DNA of 64,000 bases, taken from the NCBI GenBank assembly GCA_964598025.1, contig CAZRAU010000003.1:16137-80136 (forward strand), written 5' to 3'. This DNA is from JALGWN01 sp964598025. Its GTDB lineage: Bacteria > Arandabacterota > Arandabacteria > Arandabacterales > Arandabacteraceae. Shown here piece by piece: positions 18,030-26,997 of this stretch. Position numbers and translations under genes: made by a program. The notes under the pieces are model-generated. The model was given only the letters and a program-made list of their open reading frames with translations, did not search any database and was not told the origin of the DNA. Numbering within the stretch: position 1 is the first letter of the stretch; each line of letters starts with the position of its first letter.

Positions 18030-19268
18030 TCAGGCGTTTGGGTGCTCCAGAACTGCTACCGTTTCTATGTGTTTGGTCTGGGGGAACATGTCGAGGGGAG
18101 TTATCTTTCGAAGCCGGTAGGCCTCTGCGAGCAATCTCACATCCCGGGCGAGGGTCGAGGGGTCACAGGAAACGTAGACCAGGTTACGGATCGGGGCTTC
18201 GTTCAGGAATCGAACCACATCCTCTTTCATGCCCTCCCGCGGCGGATCGACTATGACGGAAACCGCCCTGCCTTCTATTTCGCGGCGGGCGGCGTCGAGA
18301 TTCGCCTCGACGGTCCCCCGGACGACGGTGATGTTGCGAAACTTGTTCTCCCCGATGTTGGTCTGAAAGCAAGCCACCGCTTCCTCGCCGGCTTCGATTC
18401 CGACCACCCCATGGTATCTCTCCGCCAGGGCAAGCGAGAAAAGCCCCACACCCGCATAGAGATCAAGCAACGTCTCGCCCGGCTCCGGGGCCAGGCCCTC
18501 GCTCACCAGGTCGATAAGCACCGGAACCATGGCGTGATTGATCTGAAAGAACGATCCCGACCCGTAGCAGAAATCGAGATGTTTGTACCGGTAAGCCAAG
18601 CGTTCGTTGGTCCTGAAGCGAAAGGGCTTATGGTAAACCGGACAGACAAGCGTTCGGGCGCCTGCGTTCTTGATGGTGAGGCTCTTGATATTATCCGGGT
18701 GGCCGAAACCTTTTATGGCGGCTGCTATGTCAGCAAGTGAATCATTGATGGCCTTCGAGGCGATCGGGCAATGCGAGACCGGCACAAAGGTCGTATTGTC
18801 ACGGGCAGCATAACCGGCCTGCCATCCATCGTCCGCCGCCCTAACCCGCAGGGAGATGACATTACGATAGCCGTAAGCCTCGGGGGCCGGGCGAATCGGG
18901 CTGCACAGGTCCTCAACCGACAGTCCCCCGATACGCAGCATTACCTCTCTAAGCTGCTGCTCTTTGAATTTCAGAGCCCTCTCATAGGCTACATGCTGAT
19001 ATTGACATCCACCGCAGAGGCCGTACACGTCACAGCGCGGGTTTGTCCTGTCCGGGGAGGGCTCCAGCACATGAACAGGAACGCCGCGCCCATAGGAACG
19101 CTTTGACACAGTAATGCTCAGGCGTATCTTCTCCCCGGGTATTACATCCGGCACGAAAAGGACATAGTTATCATGGCGCGCCACACCATCGCCGCCGAAG
19201 GCTATCGATTCGATGGTGACATCCACTTCGTCACCGGCTTTGGGAATGCTCATCTTCTCGTCAGGCAT
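18030..19268 (-). CDS. TRAM-domain 23S rRNA (uracil-5-)-methyltransferase, RlmD/RumA-like
   Basis: 412-aa SAM-dependent RNA m5U methyltransferase. An N-terminal TRAM domain (GDEVDVTIESIAFGGDGVAR) is followed by an iron-sulfur cysteine cluster (CDVYGLCGGCQY) and then the class I methyltransferase fold with LLDLYAGVGLFSLALA, the IVDPPREGM motif and the catalytic YVSCDPSTLARD. The start at 19268 has AAGG nearby; an ATG at 19253 is also possible. The family is certain; the exact uridine cannot be told from sequence alone (RlmD, RlmCD and TrmA relatives overlap). Confidence 0.9.
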   Translation of the reverse strand: MPDEKMSIPKAGDEVDVTIESIAFGGDGVARHDNYVLFVPDVIPGEKIRLSITVSKRSYGRGVPVHVLEPSPDRTNPRCDVYGLCGGCQYQHVAYERALKFKEQQLREVMLRIGGLSVEDLCSPIRPAPEAYGYRNVISLRVRAADDGWQAGYAARDNTTFVPVSHCPIASKAINDSLADIAAAIKGFGHPDNIKSLTIKNAGARTLVCPVYHKPFRFRTNERLAYRYKHLDFCYGSGSFFQINHAMVPVLIDLVSEGLAPEPGETLLDLYAGVGLFSLALAERYHGVVGIEAGEEAVACFQTNIGENKFRNITVVRGTVEANLDAARREIEGRAVSVIVDPPREGMKEDVVRFLNEAPIRNLVYVSCDPSTLARDVRLLAEAYRLRKITPLDMFPQTKHIETVAVLEHPNA

Positions 19269-19431
19269 CAGTGACCTTGCATCTCGCCATGGTGCGCAAC
19301 CACGGTCCAACGGCTTTGCATCTCACTCATGCCGATGCAAGTCAGGTCCCGAGATGGCTCGCCATGCTTTGACTCGGGCATAAGTGTATCACACATGGAC
19401 CATTATCGCCCGTTCACAGAGCTCATATCAA

Positions 19432-19460
19432 TTGAAAGCGCGTCATCATTGGTGTATAAT
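19432..19460 (+). promoter_or_regulatory. Sigma70-type promoter of the secreted repeat protein
   Basis: TTGAAA, 17 bp, then a perfect TATAAT (19455-19460), giving a leader of about 93 nt. The rest of the 19269-19559 spacer holds a 7-bp inverted repeat TTGCATC/GATGCAA (19316-19340) of unknown meaning. Confidence 0.75.
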
Positions 19461-19559
19461 GTTCGTGAAAGAAGCGCGGTCAGGAAGAGCTGTAACTTCA
19501 GGTTGGCGCACATTCCCTTGGGTCCGTCCACCAGGGCGGACGGCGCTGGAGGTATTGTC

Positions 19560-22500
19560 ATGAAGCTCCGTATCCCCATGTTTGCCCTTGCACTGGTGTT
19601 TATCGCCGCGTTGCCTCACTCGACGTTCGGGCAGTGTTGCCTTGCGCCCGACAATGGAAGCGGCACCGTGGATTTTCCGGCAGATTGCCCTTACGACCAT
19701 GCATTTGTGCCCATGATGATTATCGACGGCCTCCCCCCGGGCACCACGATCGAGCTCCGCGGCCCGATTACCGATTTCTATAACGTGGCAAACTCCGCAG
19801 GCGGCACGCTGGGAGGCGAGCGCTGCACCTTCGATGCATATATCGACTGGACGGTCACCGGCACCGGCGATCTCGCCGGCTTCAACCGTCACCTGTACGT
19901 CCCCGTCTCGGGCGAGATCCACATCGGCCCGCGCAATCCCGGCGACCCCGTGCAGGCCTTTCCGGCGAAGATATTCGCTCTCGAAGGTGAGCTCTTCGGC
20001 GATCCGGATTTCTGCACCTTCAGGATCAGATCAGGCGACACCGAAGGACTTCCGAGCCCCGGACACACGGTCCTCACCGAATACCCGGATGACGACTTCA
20101 ACGTGGAGAGCTTCTTCGACATAACCTATGAGATCGACTTCGAAGGCTGTCCGGGAAGCCAGCTTGATGGCTATGGGGGTACGACCCGGGCCTTTGCACC
20201 CCGTACCACATGTTATGATACAACCTACACCGCCGATTGGTGCAGGCTCCAGTGGCCGCTCACGATATCCACTTGGTCCGGCCAGGAAATCACCGTTTAT
20301 GGAAGGCTCTATATTGCGGGGCTCACAGACCAATCCACCGGGAATGACCCTGTCCCTGCCGTGGTGAGAGGTCAGGTGGGCTACGGCCCCGAGGGTTCCG
20401 ATCCCTCCGCCGGCGGGTGGACATGGTTCGAGGCCCTCCCCAATCCCGCCTGGGACGGCGGGGCTGCGGGAGAACCCAACAATGATGAATACATGGCGGC
20501 ACTGGTGGCACCGGTCTCGGCCGGGACATATGACTATGCTTACCGTTTCTCCGGCAACGCCGGAGCCACCTGGCTCTATGGTGATAAGGCCACCGGTGTT
20601 CCGGGCGAAGATGGAAGCGAGAACGGCTACCAGCCTGCCAACGCGGGGAAGATGACAATCAGTGGGGTCTGCTGCCAGGCGCCCGATAATGGATCCGGAA
20701 CAACCGACTTTCCACCCGATTGCCCGTACGATTTCCCGACCGAACCCATGATGATAATAGACGGCCTGCCTGCGGGAACGACCATCGAACTGGCAGGGCC
20801 CCTCACCGATGTCTACAATGTGACAAACACGCCAGGCGGCACGCTTGGAGGGGAGCGCTGCACCTTCGATGCCTACCTTGATTGGACGGTGACCGGTACA
20901 GGCTCGCTCCTTGGTCTCAACCGCCATCTCTATGTCCCGGTCTCCGGCGAGATCCATATCGGTCCGCGCGCTCCGGGTGATTCGCTACAGGCCTTTGCGG
21001 CCAAGATATTCAGCCTCCAGGGCCAGCTCTTCGGCGACCCGGACTTCTGCACCTTGATATTCACAGCGGGCGATGACAACGGGCTACCGTGTCCCGGCCG
21101 TACCATCCTGACCGAACTTCCGAGCGGGGATTTCGCCGTGGACAGCTTCTTCGACATAACCTACACCATCGAGTTCGAGGGCTGTCCGGGAAGCCAGCTG
21201 GATGACTACGCCGGTACCACGCTGGATACCGTCCTCCGGACCACGTGCTCTGACGCCACTTACACGATTGACTGGTGCAGGCTCCAGTGGCCGCATTCCA
21301 TAAACGATTGGTCGGGCCAGGATGTCGAAGTCTACGGCAGGTTCTATATCGCGGGGGTAACTGATAGAACCACCGGTAACGATGCCACCCCGGGCATCGT
21401 GCGAGGCCAGGCCGGCTACGGGCCGAGCGGCAGCGATCCTGTGAGCAACCCGTCTGCCTGGACATGGTTCGAAGCCGCCCCCAATCCCGGTTGGGACGGA
21501 GGTGCGGCGGGTGAGCCCAATAACGATGAATACATGGCGTCCCTTATCACGCCCCCCGAAGGTGGCGATTATGACTTCTGTTACCGCTTCTCGGGGGATG
21601 TGGGGGCAACCTGGCTCTACGGCGACAGGAACACCGGCGTGCCGGGGGAGGACGGTAGCCAGAACGGCTACCAGGCGGCCAATGCCGGCAAGATGACGAT
21701 TCAACCGGTGTGCTGCCAGGCGCCGGATAACGGCGCGGGCACCGCTGATTTCCCGCCCGACTGCCCTTATGACAGCGAAGTCGAGCCCATGAAGATCATA
21801 GACGGCCTCCCGCCGGAGACAACCATTGAAATGTGGGGGCCCATCACCGACTTCATCAATGTCGTCAATACGCCAGGTGGTTCTTTGGGCGGAGAGATCT
21901 GCACCTTCGATGCCTTTCTTGACTGGACGGTCTCAGGCACGGGGAGCCTCCTCGGCTTCAATCGCCATCTCTACGTCCCGGTCTCAGGCGAGATCCACAT
22001 CGCAGCCCGCACGTCGGGCGACTCCATCCAGGCGTTCGAGTGCGTGGTATACGACCTCACGGGCGAGCTCTTCGGAGATCCCGATTTCTGCACACTCAGA
22101 TTCAGAGCCGGCAGCTACTATGGCCTGCCGGGACCGGGCCACACGGTCTTGACGGAGCTTCCGAGCGGGGATTTTGCGGTGGAGAGCTTCTTCGACATAA
22201 CCTACACCATAGAGTTCGAGGGCTGCCCCGGAAGCCAACTCGATGACTACATGGGCATCACTACCGATACCGTAAGGCGTATGACTTGCTACGAGTACGC
22301 CGGTGTGGATGACCGGCCCGATCTGCCGGAAGAGCCCGGACGGCTCTCGCTCGCACCCGGCGCGCCCAATCCCTTCAGGGGAACTACGAGGATTGCCTAT
22401 GCCGTCCCCGAAAGCAGAGGCGACTCCCGCGCGACACTCAAGATCTACGATGCCGCAGGCCGGCTGGTTCGTACGCTTGTGGATGCCGACAAACAGGCGG

Positions 22501-22625
22501 GACGATACACCGCGGTCTGGGACGGCAGGGATGCCTCAGGAAGGGTCGTGGCCCCGGGGGTCTACTTCTCGCACTTGCGGTTCGGGCGGAAAGCGGCCAC
22601 CCAGCGCATCGTCTTGCTGAGGTAG
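19560..22625 (+). CDS. Large secreted tandem-repeat protein with FlgD-like C-terminal sorting domain
   Basis: 1021-aa exported protein. The start at 19560 is set by GGAGGT 7 nt upstream and a signal peptide (MKLRIPMFALALVFIAALP) ending before QCC. The mature part is two and a half copies of a ~345-residue unit, each opening with CCxAPDNGxGTxDF. Half A (PMMIIDGLP, GGERCTFDA, HLYVPVSGEIHI, FFDITY, FEGCPGSQLD) is followed by half B (DWCRLQWP, YGRxYIAGxTD, GEPNNDEYMA, GATWLYGD). The third copy has half A only, then a FlgD-type Ig-like tail (LKIYDAAGRLVRTL, WDGRDASGRVVAPGVYF) used for sorting or attachment in several candidate phyla. Many paired Cys suggest disulfides. Ligand unknown. Confidence 0.88.
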   Translation: MKLRIPMFALALVFIAALPHSTFGQCCLAPDNGSGTVDFPADCPYDHAFVPMMIIDGLPPGTTIELRGPITDFYNVANSAGGTLGGERCTFDAYIDWTVTGTGDLAGFNRHLYVPVSGEIHIGPRNPGDPVQAFPAKIFALEGELFGDPDFCTFRIRSGDTEGLPSPGHTVLTEYPDDDFNVESFFDITYEIDFEGCPGSQLDGYGGTTRAFAPRTTCYDTTYTADWCRLQWPLTISTWSGQEITVYGRLYIAGLTDQSTGNDPVPAVVRGQVGYGPEGSDPSAGGWTWFEALPNPAWDGGAAGEPNNDEYMAALVAPVSAGTYDYAYRFSGNAGATWLYGDKATGVPGEDGSENGYQPANAGKMTISGVCCQAPDNGSGTTDFPPDCPYDFPTEPMMIIDGLPAGTTIELAGPLTDVYNVTNTPGGTLGGERCTFDAYLDWTVTGTGSLLGLNRHLYVPVSGEIHIGPRAPGDSLQAFAAKIFSLQGQLFGDPDFCTLIFTAGDDNGLPCPGRTILTELPSGDFAVDSFFDITYTIEFEGCPGSQLDDYAGTTLDTVLRTTCSDATYTIDWCRLQWPHSINDWSGQDVEVYGRFYIAGVTDRTTGNDATPGIVRGQAGYGPSGSDPVSNPSAWTWFEAAPNPGWDGGAAGEPNNDEYMASLITPPEGGDYDFCYRFSGDVGATWLYGDRNTGVPGEDGSQNGYQAANAGKMTIQPVCCQAPDNGAGTADFPPDCPYDSEVEPMKIIDGLPPETTIEMWGPITDFINVVNTPGGSLGGEICTFDAFLDWTVSGTGSLLGFNRHLYVPVSGEIHIAARTSGDSIQAFECVVYDLTGELFGDPDFCTLRFRAGSYYGLPGPGHTVLTELPSGDFAVESFFDITYTIEFEGCPGSQLDDYMGITTDTVRRMTCYEYAGVDDRPDLPEEPGRLSLAPGAPNPFRGTTRIAYAVPESRGDSRATLKIYDAAGRLVRTLVDADKQAGRYTAVWDGRDASGRVVAPGVYFSHLRFGRKAATQRIVLLR
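19635..22290 (+). repeat. Internal tandem repeat, about 1.04 kb period, 2.5 copies
   Basis: Unit starts lie at 19635, 20670 and 21711, giving periods of 1035 and 1041 bp. Copies are clearly homologous but diverged at the DNA level. The third copy stops after its first half at about 22290. Confidence 0.85.
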
Positions 22626-22710
22626 CATACGGATCGACGTTGTCACCGCAGAGCAGGACAAGCCGGCGGCCGAACCACACACCGCATCCGAACAAGGAGC
22701 CTTAAGCAAC

Positions 22711-24342
22711 ATGGGAAAGCGACGGCCGAAGTCGGGGAGGCCCGGAGAGCTTGCCCTCGCTGCTCTGATAATGGTCCTGATCGTTATCGCAGTCGTCATT
22801 CGGGCGGGCGGCGATATCAGGCATGCAGCCCGTGGTATATATACCATGAATGACGACGCCTACTACTACACCGTGGTCGCCAGGAATTTTGCGACCACCG
22901 GGCAGATGACTTTCGACGGTATCTCGCGGACCAACGGGTATCATCCGCTCTGGTTCTGGCTCCAGGTCGCGATGTTCAAGGCAGGAGCCGCCGGGCTTTC
23001 GACCGCAGGCCAGGCTTTGGCGGTCATGCTGCTTCAATGGAGCATCCTGGCAATTACGCTCTCGCTCTTTCTCAAGTGGATCTATCGTAATTGGTTTGAA
23101 CGTCCCGCCGCGGCCGCTCTCCTGGGCGTTACACTTCTTGCCTACCCCAAACACCTCAGTCCCTTCACCATGGGCATGGAGTCTACGCTGGTAGTGCTCT
23201 TCATACCGCTTTTGCTGCTGCTCGTCTGGCGATCTCGATTGACTTGGGCGGGCATAGCCGCTCTGGTATTGGTTATGGCGCGCCTTGACAGCCTGGTCTA
23301 TGTGGTCTTCCCGATTGCGCTGTATGCTGCTTTTCGCCGGAGACCCGCTCTTGCAGCGGTCGCAAGACAGGGCCTTGAGGTAGGTGGTCCCGCGGTAGCT
23401 GGGGTAGTGTTACTGATGACGGCGTATCACTTCATCTTCGGTCATGCCATCCCCATTCATGGCGCCCTGAGATCGACCTTTCCCGCCGTCAATTTCCAGC
23501 CCCATCTTTTCACTCAACCTGTCGCTGCCGCCAGGGAGCTGGGCAGTCCGGGGGGACTGGCCATGTTTCACCTGCCCACATCCACGGTCATACTTCCGAT
23601 ATGCGGTTTGGTCTTTCTCAGGTCGGGCTTTCTCCGGCGCTCGGAGCGAAACGGCGCCTTGCTCCTGGTGATCCTGGGCCTGATCCAGCTGTGCGGCTTC
23701 CTCCTCTTTCAGAAGTGGGCCAAGCCCATCTCCGGCTGGTATCTTGCTCCCCTGGTGATCTTCTCAAGCGGGGCCGTCGGGGCCGCGGCTGTCCACCTTC
23801 TCGGGCGATATCGCACTACACTGCTGTGCCTCGTCCTGGCTCTTGGTGTGGCGGCGGTCAGCGGCATGAGGGAATGCCGGCGATGGCACGTACCCGTCCC
23901 GCGCAGCGAGGTCTATGCCTTTGTGAAGAGCCGCCCGGCCGGGGCCGTTTGGGCGACCACGGATTGCGGCAATATCACCTTCTGGACGGGGGCCACCTTC
24001 ATCAACCTGGACGGTCTGATAAACGGTTTCGAATACCAGTCCGCCCTCAAGCAGCATGACCTACGGGGCTATCTCGAGCGGGCGGGCGCGGAATACCTCG
24101 TCGTAAACGTCTGGAAAAACGAGCCGGCCACCGGGCATGTTGAGCCCATGTACGCTCACAAGGTGGACCCCGCTCTCTACAATGCCGAATACGCGATCTA
24201 TGATTTCTTTGTCTACTCCTACATGTACGATTGCTACTCGGATACGATCACGCTCTCCCGGGATCAGGAAGTGTGGCGGTCGGGCCCGGAAAGCGATGGC
24301 GTCGTCGCTACCAGGACCGTCGTTTTCGACCTGACCAGGTGA
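22711..24342 (+). CDS. Polytopic membrane protein, GT39/GT-C-like glycosyltransferase candidate
   Basis: 543-aa membrane protein with about ten hydrophobic helices. The first periplasmic loop carries MNDDAYYYTVVARN, the acidic pair plus aromatic run typical of dolichyl/polyprenyl-phosphate sugar transferases, followed by TNGYHPLWFW. The C-terminal ~130 residues are soluble. AAGGAG lies 11 nt before the ATG. It follows the secreted repeat protein by 85 bp on the same strand, so co-transcription is possible. A role in glycosylating an exported substrate is inference only. Confidence 0.72.
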   Translation: MGKRRPKSGRPGELALAALIMVLIVIAVVIRAGGDIRHAARGIYTMNDDAYYYTVVARNFATTGQMTFDGISRTNGYHPLWFWLQVAMFKAGAAGLSTAGQALAVMLLQWSILAITLSLFLKWIYRNWFERPAAAALLGVTLLAYPKHLSPFTMGMESTLVVLFIPLLLLLVWRSRLTWAGIAALVLVMARLDSLVYVVFPIALYAAFRRRPALAAVARQGLEVGGPAVAGVVLLMTAYHFIFGHAIPIHGALRSTFPAVNFQPHLFTQPVAAARELGSPGGLAMFHLPTSTVILPICGLVFLRSGFLRRSERNGALLLVILGLIQLCGFLLFQKWAKPISGWYLAPLVIFSSGAVGAAAVHLLGRYRTTLLCLVLALGVAAVSGMRECRRWHVPVPRSEVYAFVKSRPAGAVWATTDCGNITFWTGATFINLDGLINGFEYQSALKQHDLRGYLERAGAEYLVVNVWKNEPATGHVEPMYAHKVDPALYNAEYAIYDFFVYSYMYDCYSDTITLSRDQEVWRSGPESDGVVATRTVVFDLTR

Positions 24343-24365
24343 GAGCCTCGATCCCGGGCATCGGC

Positions 24366-24412
24366 CTATTCGACGACAACAGCCGTGGCGTAGGCGAGTA
24401 TCTCGGCGGCGT
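24366..24412. repeat. Left copy of a 47-bp direct repeat (remnant of the ybjQ 3' end)
   Basis: Matches 26683-26729 at 46 of 47 bases, in the same orientation. On the minus strand it encodes the last 15 codons and stop of YbjQ (AEILAYATAVVVE). The intact gene is at 26683-26997. Confidence 0.9.
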
Positions 24413-24768
24413 GGGCAAGTAGCCGATCGGACACGCCAAAGATTCGCCGGCTGACACGCCGCCGCGACCATCTGACCCCAAGGAGTCCCAGTCGACGCGA
24501 CCCAATCCGTGCTACTCGAACATCCCCTTCAAAGGCCCCCAAGTAGTTGCGGTTCTCGCCGTGGGCCCGCCGATGTCAATAAGAAAGAGGTCGTAATTGC
24601 GGCTACTGCGGGAGGCGGTGGTCATGGAGTCTGAAAGGAGCTGTTGACAATGACGACAGATGAACATTATACGCTTGGAGACACTACGGCTAGGACATTG
24701 TGGAAGCGGCCATGTATGGATTCGTGTGTATGGGCACGGCGTTCTTCACGGTCTCGGGAAGCCGAAGA
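24413..24768. other. Islet left flank, mostly non-coding
   Basis: No recognisable gene. The sequence grows more A/T-rich to the right. A short plus-strand frame begins at 24650 (separate entry). No integrase, transposase or terminal inverted repeat is seen. Confidence 0.4.
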
Positions 24769-24772
24769 CTAG
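24650..24772 (+). CDS. Possible 40-aa peptide or 5' remnant of a decayed gene
   Basis: ATG 10 nt after AAGGAG, product beginning MTTDEHYTLGDTTARTLWK, stop at 24772. A +1 frame continues as a hydrophobic stretch (YGFVCMGTAFFTV), which would fit a frameshifted membrane-protein start cut off by the convergent gene at 24769. No family is recognised, and this may not be a gene. Confidence 0.22.
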   Translation: MTTDEHYTLGDTTARTLWKRPCMDSCVWARRSSRSREAED

Positions 24773-25770
24773 AAGGCAGGAATCTGCCTGTGGGATACAT
24801 CAAGGATCTGGGCCGAGTAGTCTGGGTACAACTCAGGAATATCCTGCATGAATATGAAGAAAAACGGGCATGGTGGTTTCAAGGAGCGTATCTCATATGC
24901 ATAGTATGGCTGATACTCACCCGGTTTCTCCTCCCACCTCTCAGGCCAGTCGGTCATGGGACCAAGAGTAATCAGGGATATCCACGGTTCCGCTTTCTCC
25001 AGCAACCGATAATCCTCCTTGTGGCTTCGGCAGGAGTCGTATACGGCAACCATACCCAGTACTATGGGGCGTTGGAAAGCAACACAGATTGAGGCTTCTC
25101 CAATACCCATAGGATAAAGGCGCGTATCAACACCAGCGACAGTCAGCGCATCGGACTTACTCCATCCGCCCAAGGAGTACGAAATACGCAGCCTGATCTG
25201 CTCTCCCGGTTCAACTCCAAGATCTCCAAGGGAAATCGGCACAACCACAAGGTTGGAATCGGATTTCGCATCGATATGCACGCTGTCGAGTTCAACGGGA
25301 AGCCAGATTCTGTTCTCGCCACGATAGGAGATCTTCAGGTCGGTGTCAGTCCAATGTGTCTTGATCCTCGCACCATAGCAGATTGTGAACTCATCAGATT
25401 CATTCCTGACAACAGCATATGTGGCGCGTGTCCGGAGCATCTCAGCGTCTACCCAAGCAGTCTCAGCATAGGATTTCACCTCGTGCCCAACCTTGGAAAG
25501 CCTGCTTATCCCTTCCAAGCCCCAGTCCTCCATGTCCTTGAGCTTCCAGTTCTGGGTCGCAAAGTACCACTTCAGATGATGGTTCTGCCAGCCTAGTACT
25601 TCCTTCTCGTGCCTCAAGTCCATCTTCTCGCGTACCTGCACAATGGTGAACATCATGTTCACTATGACCAGAATGGCAGCTGTACCAAGCCCAATGCTGA
25701 ACAGGATCGGCCGCTTTCGCGTCGGTTCCCACCAATCCATCTCCAAGAACCGCCGAAATGGGTTAGCCAT
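24769..25770 (-). CDS. Orphan single-pass membrane protein of unknown function
   Basis: 333 aa. An N-terminal cytoplasmic stretch with many aromatics and basics (RRFLEMDWWEPTRKRP) precedes one transmembrane helix (about residues 21-43), a charged coiled segment, and a mostly beta-rich extracytoplasmic domain with several Tyr/Trp-rich strands and a Pro-rich end. GGAGG and AAGG lie before the ATG. It is downstream of the small 4-TM protein at 25925, probably on the same transcript. No family is recognised. Codon use is visibly less G/C-rich than in neighbouring genes, which supports acquisition with the islet. Confidence 0.6.
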   Translation of the reverse strand: MANPFRRFLEMDWWEPTRKRPILFSIGLGTAAILVIVNMMFTIVQVREKMDLRHEKEVLGWQNHHLKWYFATQNWKLKDMEDWGLEGISRLSKVGHEVKSYAETAWVDAEMLRTRATYAVVRNESDEFTICYGARIKTHWTDTDLKISYRGENRIWLPVELDSVHIDAKSDSNLVVVPISLGDLGVEPGEQIRLRISYSLGGWSKSDALTVAGVDTRLYPMGIGEASICVAFQRPIVLGMVAVYDSCRSHKEDYRLLEKAEPWISLITLGPMTDWPERWEEKPGEYQPYYAYEIRSLKPPCPFFFIFMQDIPELYPDYSAQILDVSHRQIPAF

Positions 25771-25924
25771 ATCCTTGCTTCCTCCCTCGCGCTATCTCCT
25801 CCAAACCCAACAGGATAACTTCACTTGAAACAATCGTAACTTCGACAAGCTAATCCGTCAAGCCTGATATCGCCATACTCCTTTGATCGGATCTCGGAGA
25901 TCATCCACCATAGCCAGGACGCTG

Positions 25925-26389
25925 CTATCTTTTCATGATGATCCAGCAGTATACCGCCAATATGGCAACCCCACTGTAATTCAGAACCTCGGTAGCGACT
26001 TTGCCACCTGTTTTCTGGATATCTATAACGCTTGCGGCACAAAGAAACCCAAGCCAGAGTATGATCAGTAATGTCCCAAAGGCAAAAAGCAAACTGAAGG
26101 CATCGAAGCCCGATAGGTCTGCGACACTGGGCCCGAGTGGAAGCAGATCGAGCAGCTTCCTGCCGAAGCTGTTTCCTGTCGCTGCAAAGACCGACAGGGT
26201 GAAAATCATCCAATGGTGCCCCATAAGCCTCTGTTCTAATCTTGTCCGTGGTGTAGGGTTCTTCGATCTTATTACACGAGCTCTGCTCAGGCCCCAATTA
26301 CCAAACATGGTTAGCAGATGTAGCAACAAAAGAGGCAAGATGATTGCCACTAATCGAATGAGTGCAATAGTCTCAGCGTCGCTTGGCAA
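25925..26389 (-). CDS. Orphan small polytopic membrane protein
   Basis: 154 aa with about four hydrophobic helices (LIRLVAIILPLLLLHLL; MIFTLSVFAATG; FSLLFAFGTLLIILWLGFL; a C-terminal AILAVYCWIIM). The start is placed at the TTG at 26389 because GGAGG lies 5 nt upstream and a clear promoter ends about 90 nt earlier; a TTG at 26431 directly follows a stop codon and lacks a ribosome site. No family is recognised. It precedes the single-pass protein by 154 bp on the same strand, so the two may form one small operon of the islet. Confidence 0.5.
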   Translation of the reverse strand: MPSDAETIALIRLVAIILPLLLLHLLTMFGNWGLSRARVIRSKNPTPRTRLEQRLMGHHWMIFTLSVFAATGNSFGRKLLDLLPLGPSVADLSGFDAFSLLFAFGTLLIILWLGFLCAASVIDIQKTGGKVATEVLNYSGVAILAVYCWIIMKR

Positions 26390-26476
26390 TAGCCCCTCCG
26401 CATTTCGTACTGCGCGATCTTGCTGGCGCAATCATCCAGCAGAGTAGCGGCGGCATGAATCCTGATGGCGGATGTG

Positions 26477-26504
26477 AGTATATCACAAGACTCGAATCTG
26501 TCAA
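26477..26504 (-). promoter_or_regulatory. Strong sigma70-type promoter driving the islet genes
   Basis: TTGACA (26499-26504), 16 bp, TATACT (26477-26482), read on the minus strand toward the 4-TM protein. The leader is about 80 nt. The remaining bases to 26682 hold nothing recognisable. Confidence 0.75.
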
Positions 26505-26682
26505 GACAAAGTGGGCCGACGATGGCCCCTGTAGACCCGGGGCGGGGTGAGATCTAAAGGCTTTGGCATAATGAGCGAAGTGAAGGACAGGGCTCCCATA
26601 ACCCAAGTAGCGTATCTGGCATATGGTGGCGACGACAAGGACCACGGGTTAGGTGGCCACCCGACGTCGATGTGCCACCAAG

Positions 26683-26729
26683 CTATTCGACGACAACAGC
26701 CGTGCCGTAGGCGAGTATCTCGGCGGCGT
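26683..26729. repeat. Right copy of the 47-bp direct repeat (functional ybjQ 3' end)
   Basis: Same sequence as 24366-24412 with one mismatch; here it is the end of the intact ybjQ gene. The two copies bound the 24.4-26.7 kb islet. Confidence 0.9.
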
Positions 26730-26997
26730 TCTGCATGATCATGGACGTGGAAAACCTCATCGCCACGACGGCATTGGCGCCCAGGGCCTCCGCTTCTCCG
26801 ATCATCCTGTCTATGGACTGCTCCCGGGACTCCGCCATCATCTTGGTGTAGTTTGTGATCTCACCGCCCACGATGCCCCTGAGCGACGCCATGAAATCGT
26901 GGCCGACGTGGCGCGCGCGAATGGTGTTCCCCCTCACCAGGCCTTTGGACTCTTTGATGGTCTTCCCGGCAATTGTGTCCGAGGTCGTGATTATCAT
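26683..26997 (-). CDS. YbjQ/UPF0145 family protein
   Basis: 104 aa, the full length of the YbjQ (UPF0145, once called heavy-metal-binding) family, which assembles as a pentamer. Typical segments are MIITTSDTIAGK at the N-terminus, the central GG-EI-TNYTKMM block with REQSIDRMIGEAEALGANAV, and the C-terminal AYGTAVVVE. Its ATG overlaps the anti-sigma stop by four bases (ATGA), so translation is coupled. Function is not established in the family; co-expression with a sigma/anti-sigma pair hints at a stress role. Confidence 0.88.
   Translation of the reverse strand: MIITTSDTIAGKTIKESKGLVRGNTIRARHVGHDFMASLRGIVGGEITNYTKMMAESREQSIDRMIGEAEALGANAVVAMRFSTSMIMQNAAEILAYGTAVVVE

Noticed and set aside
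24413..26682. Islet as an insertion sequence or prophage remnant
   Set aside because: No transposase, integrase, terminal inverted repeats or phage genes. Only the flanking direct repeat supports mobility.
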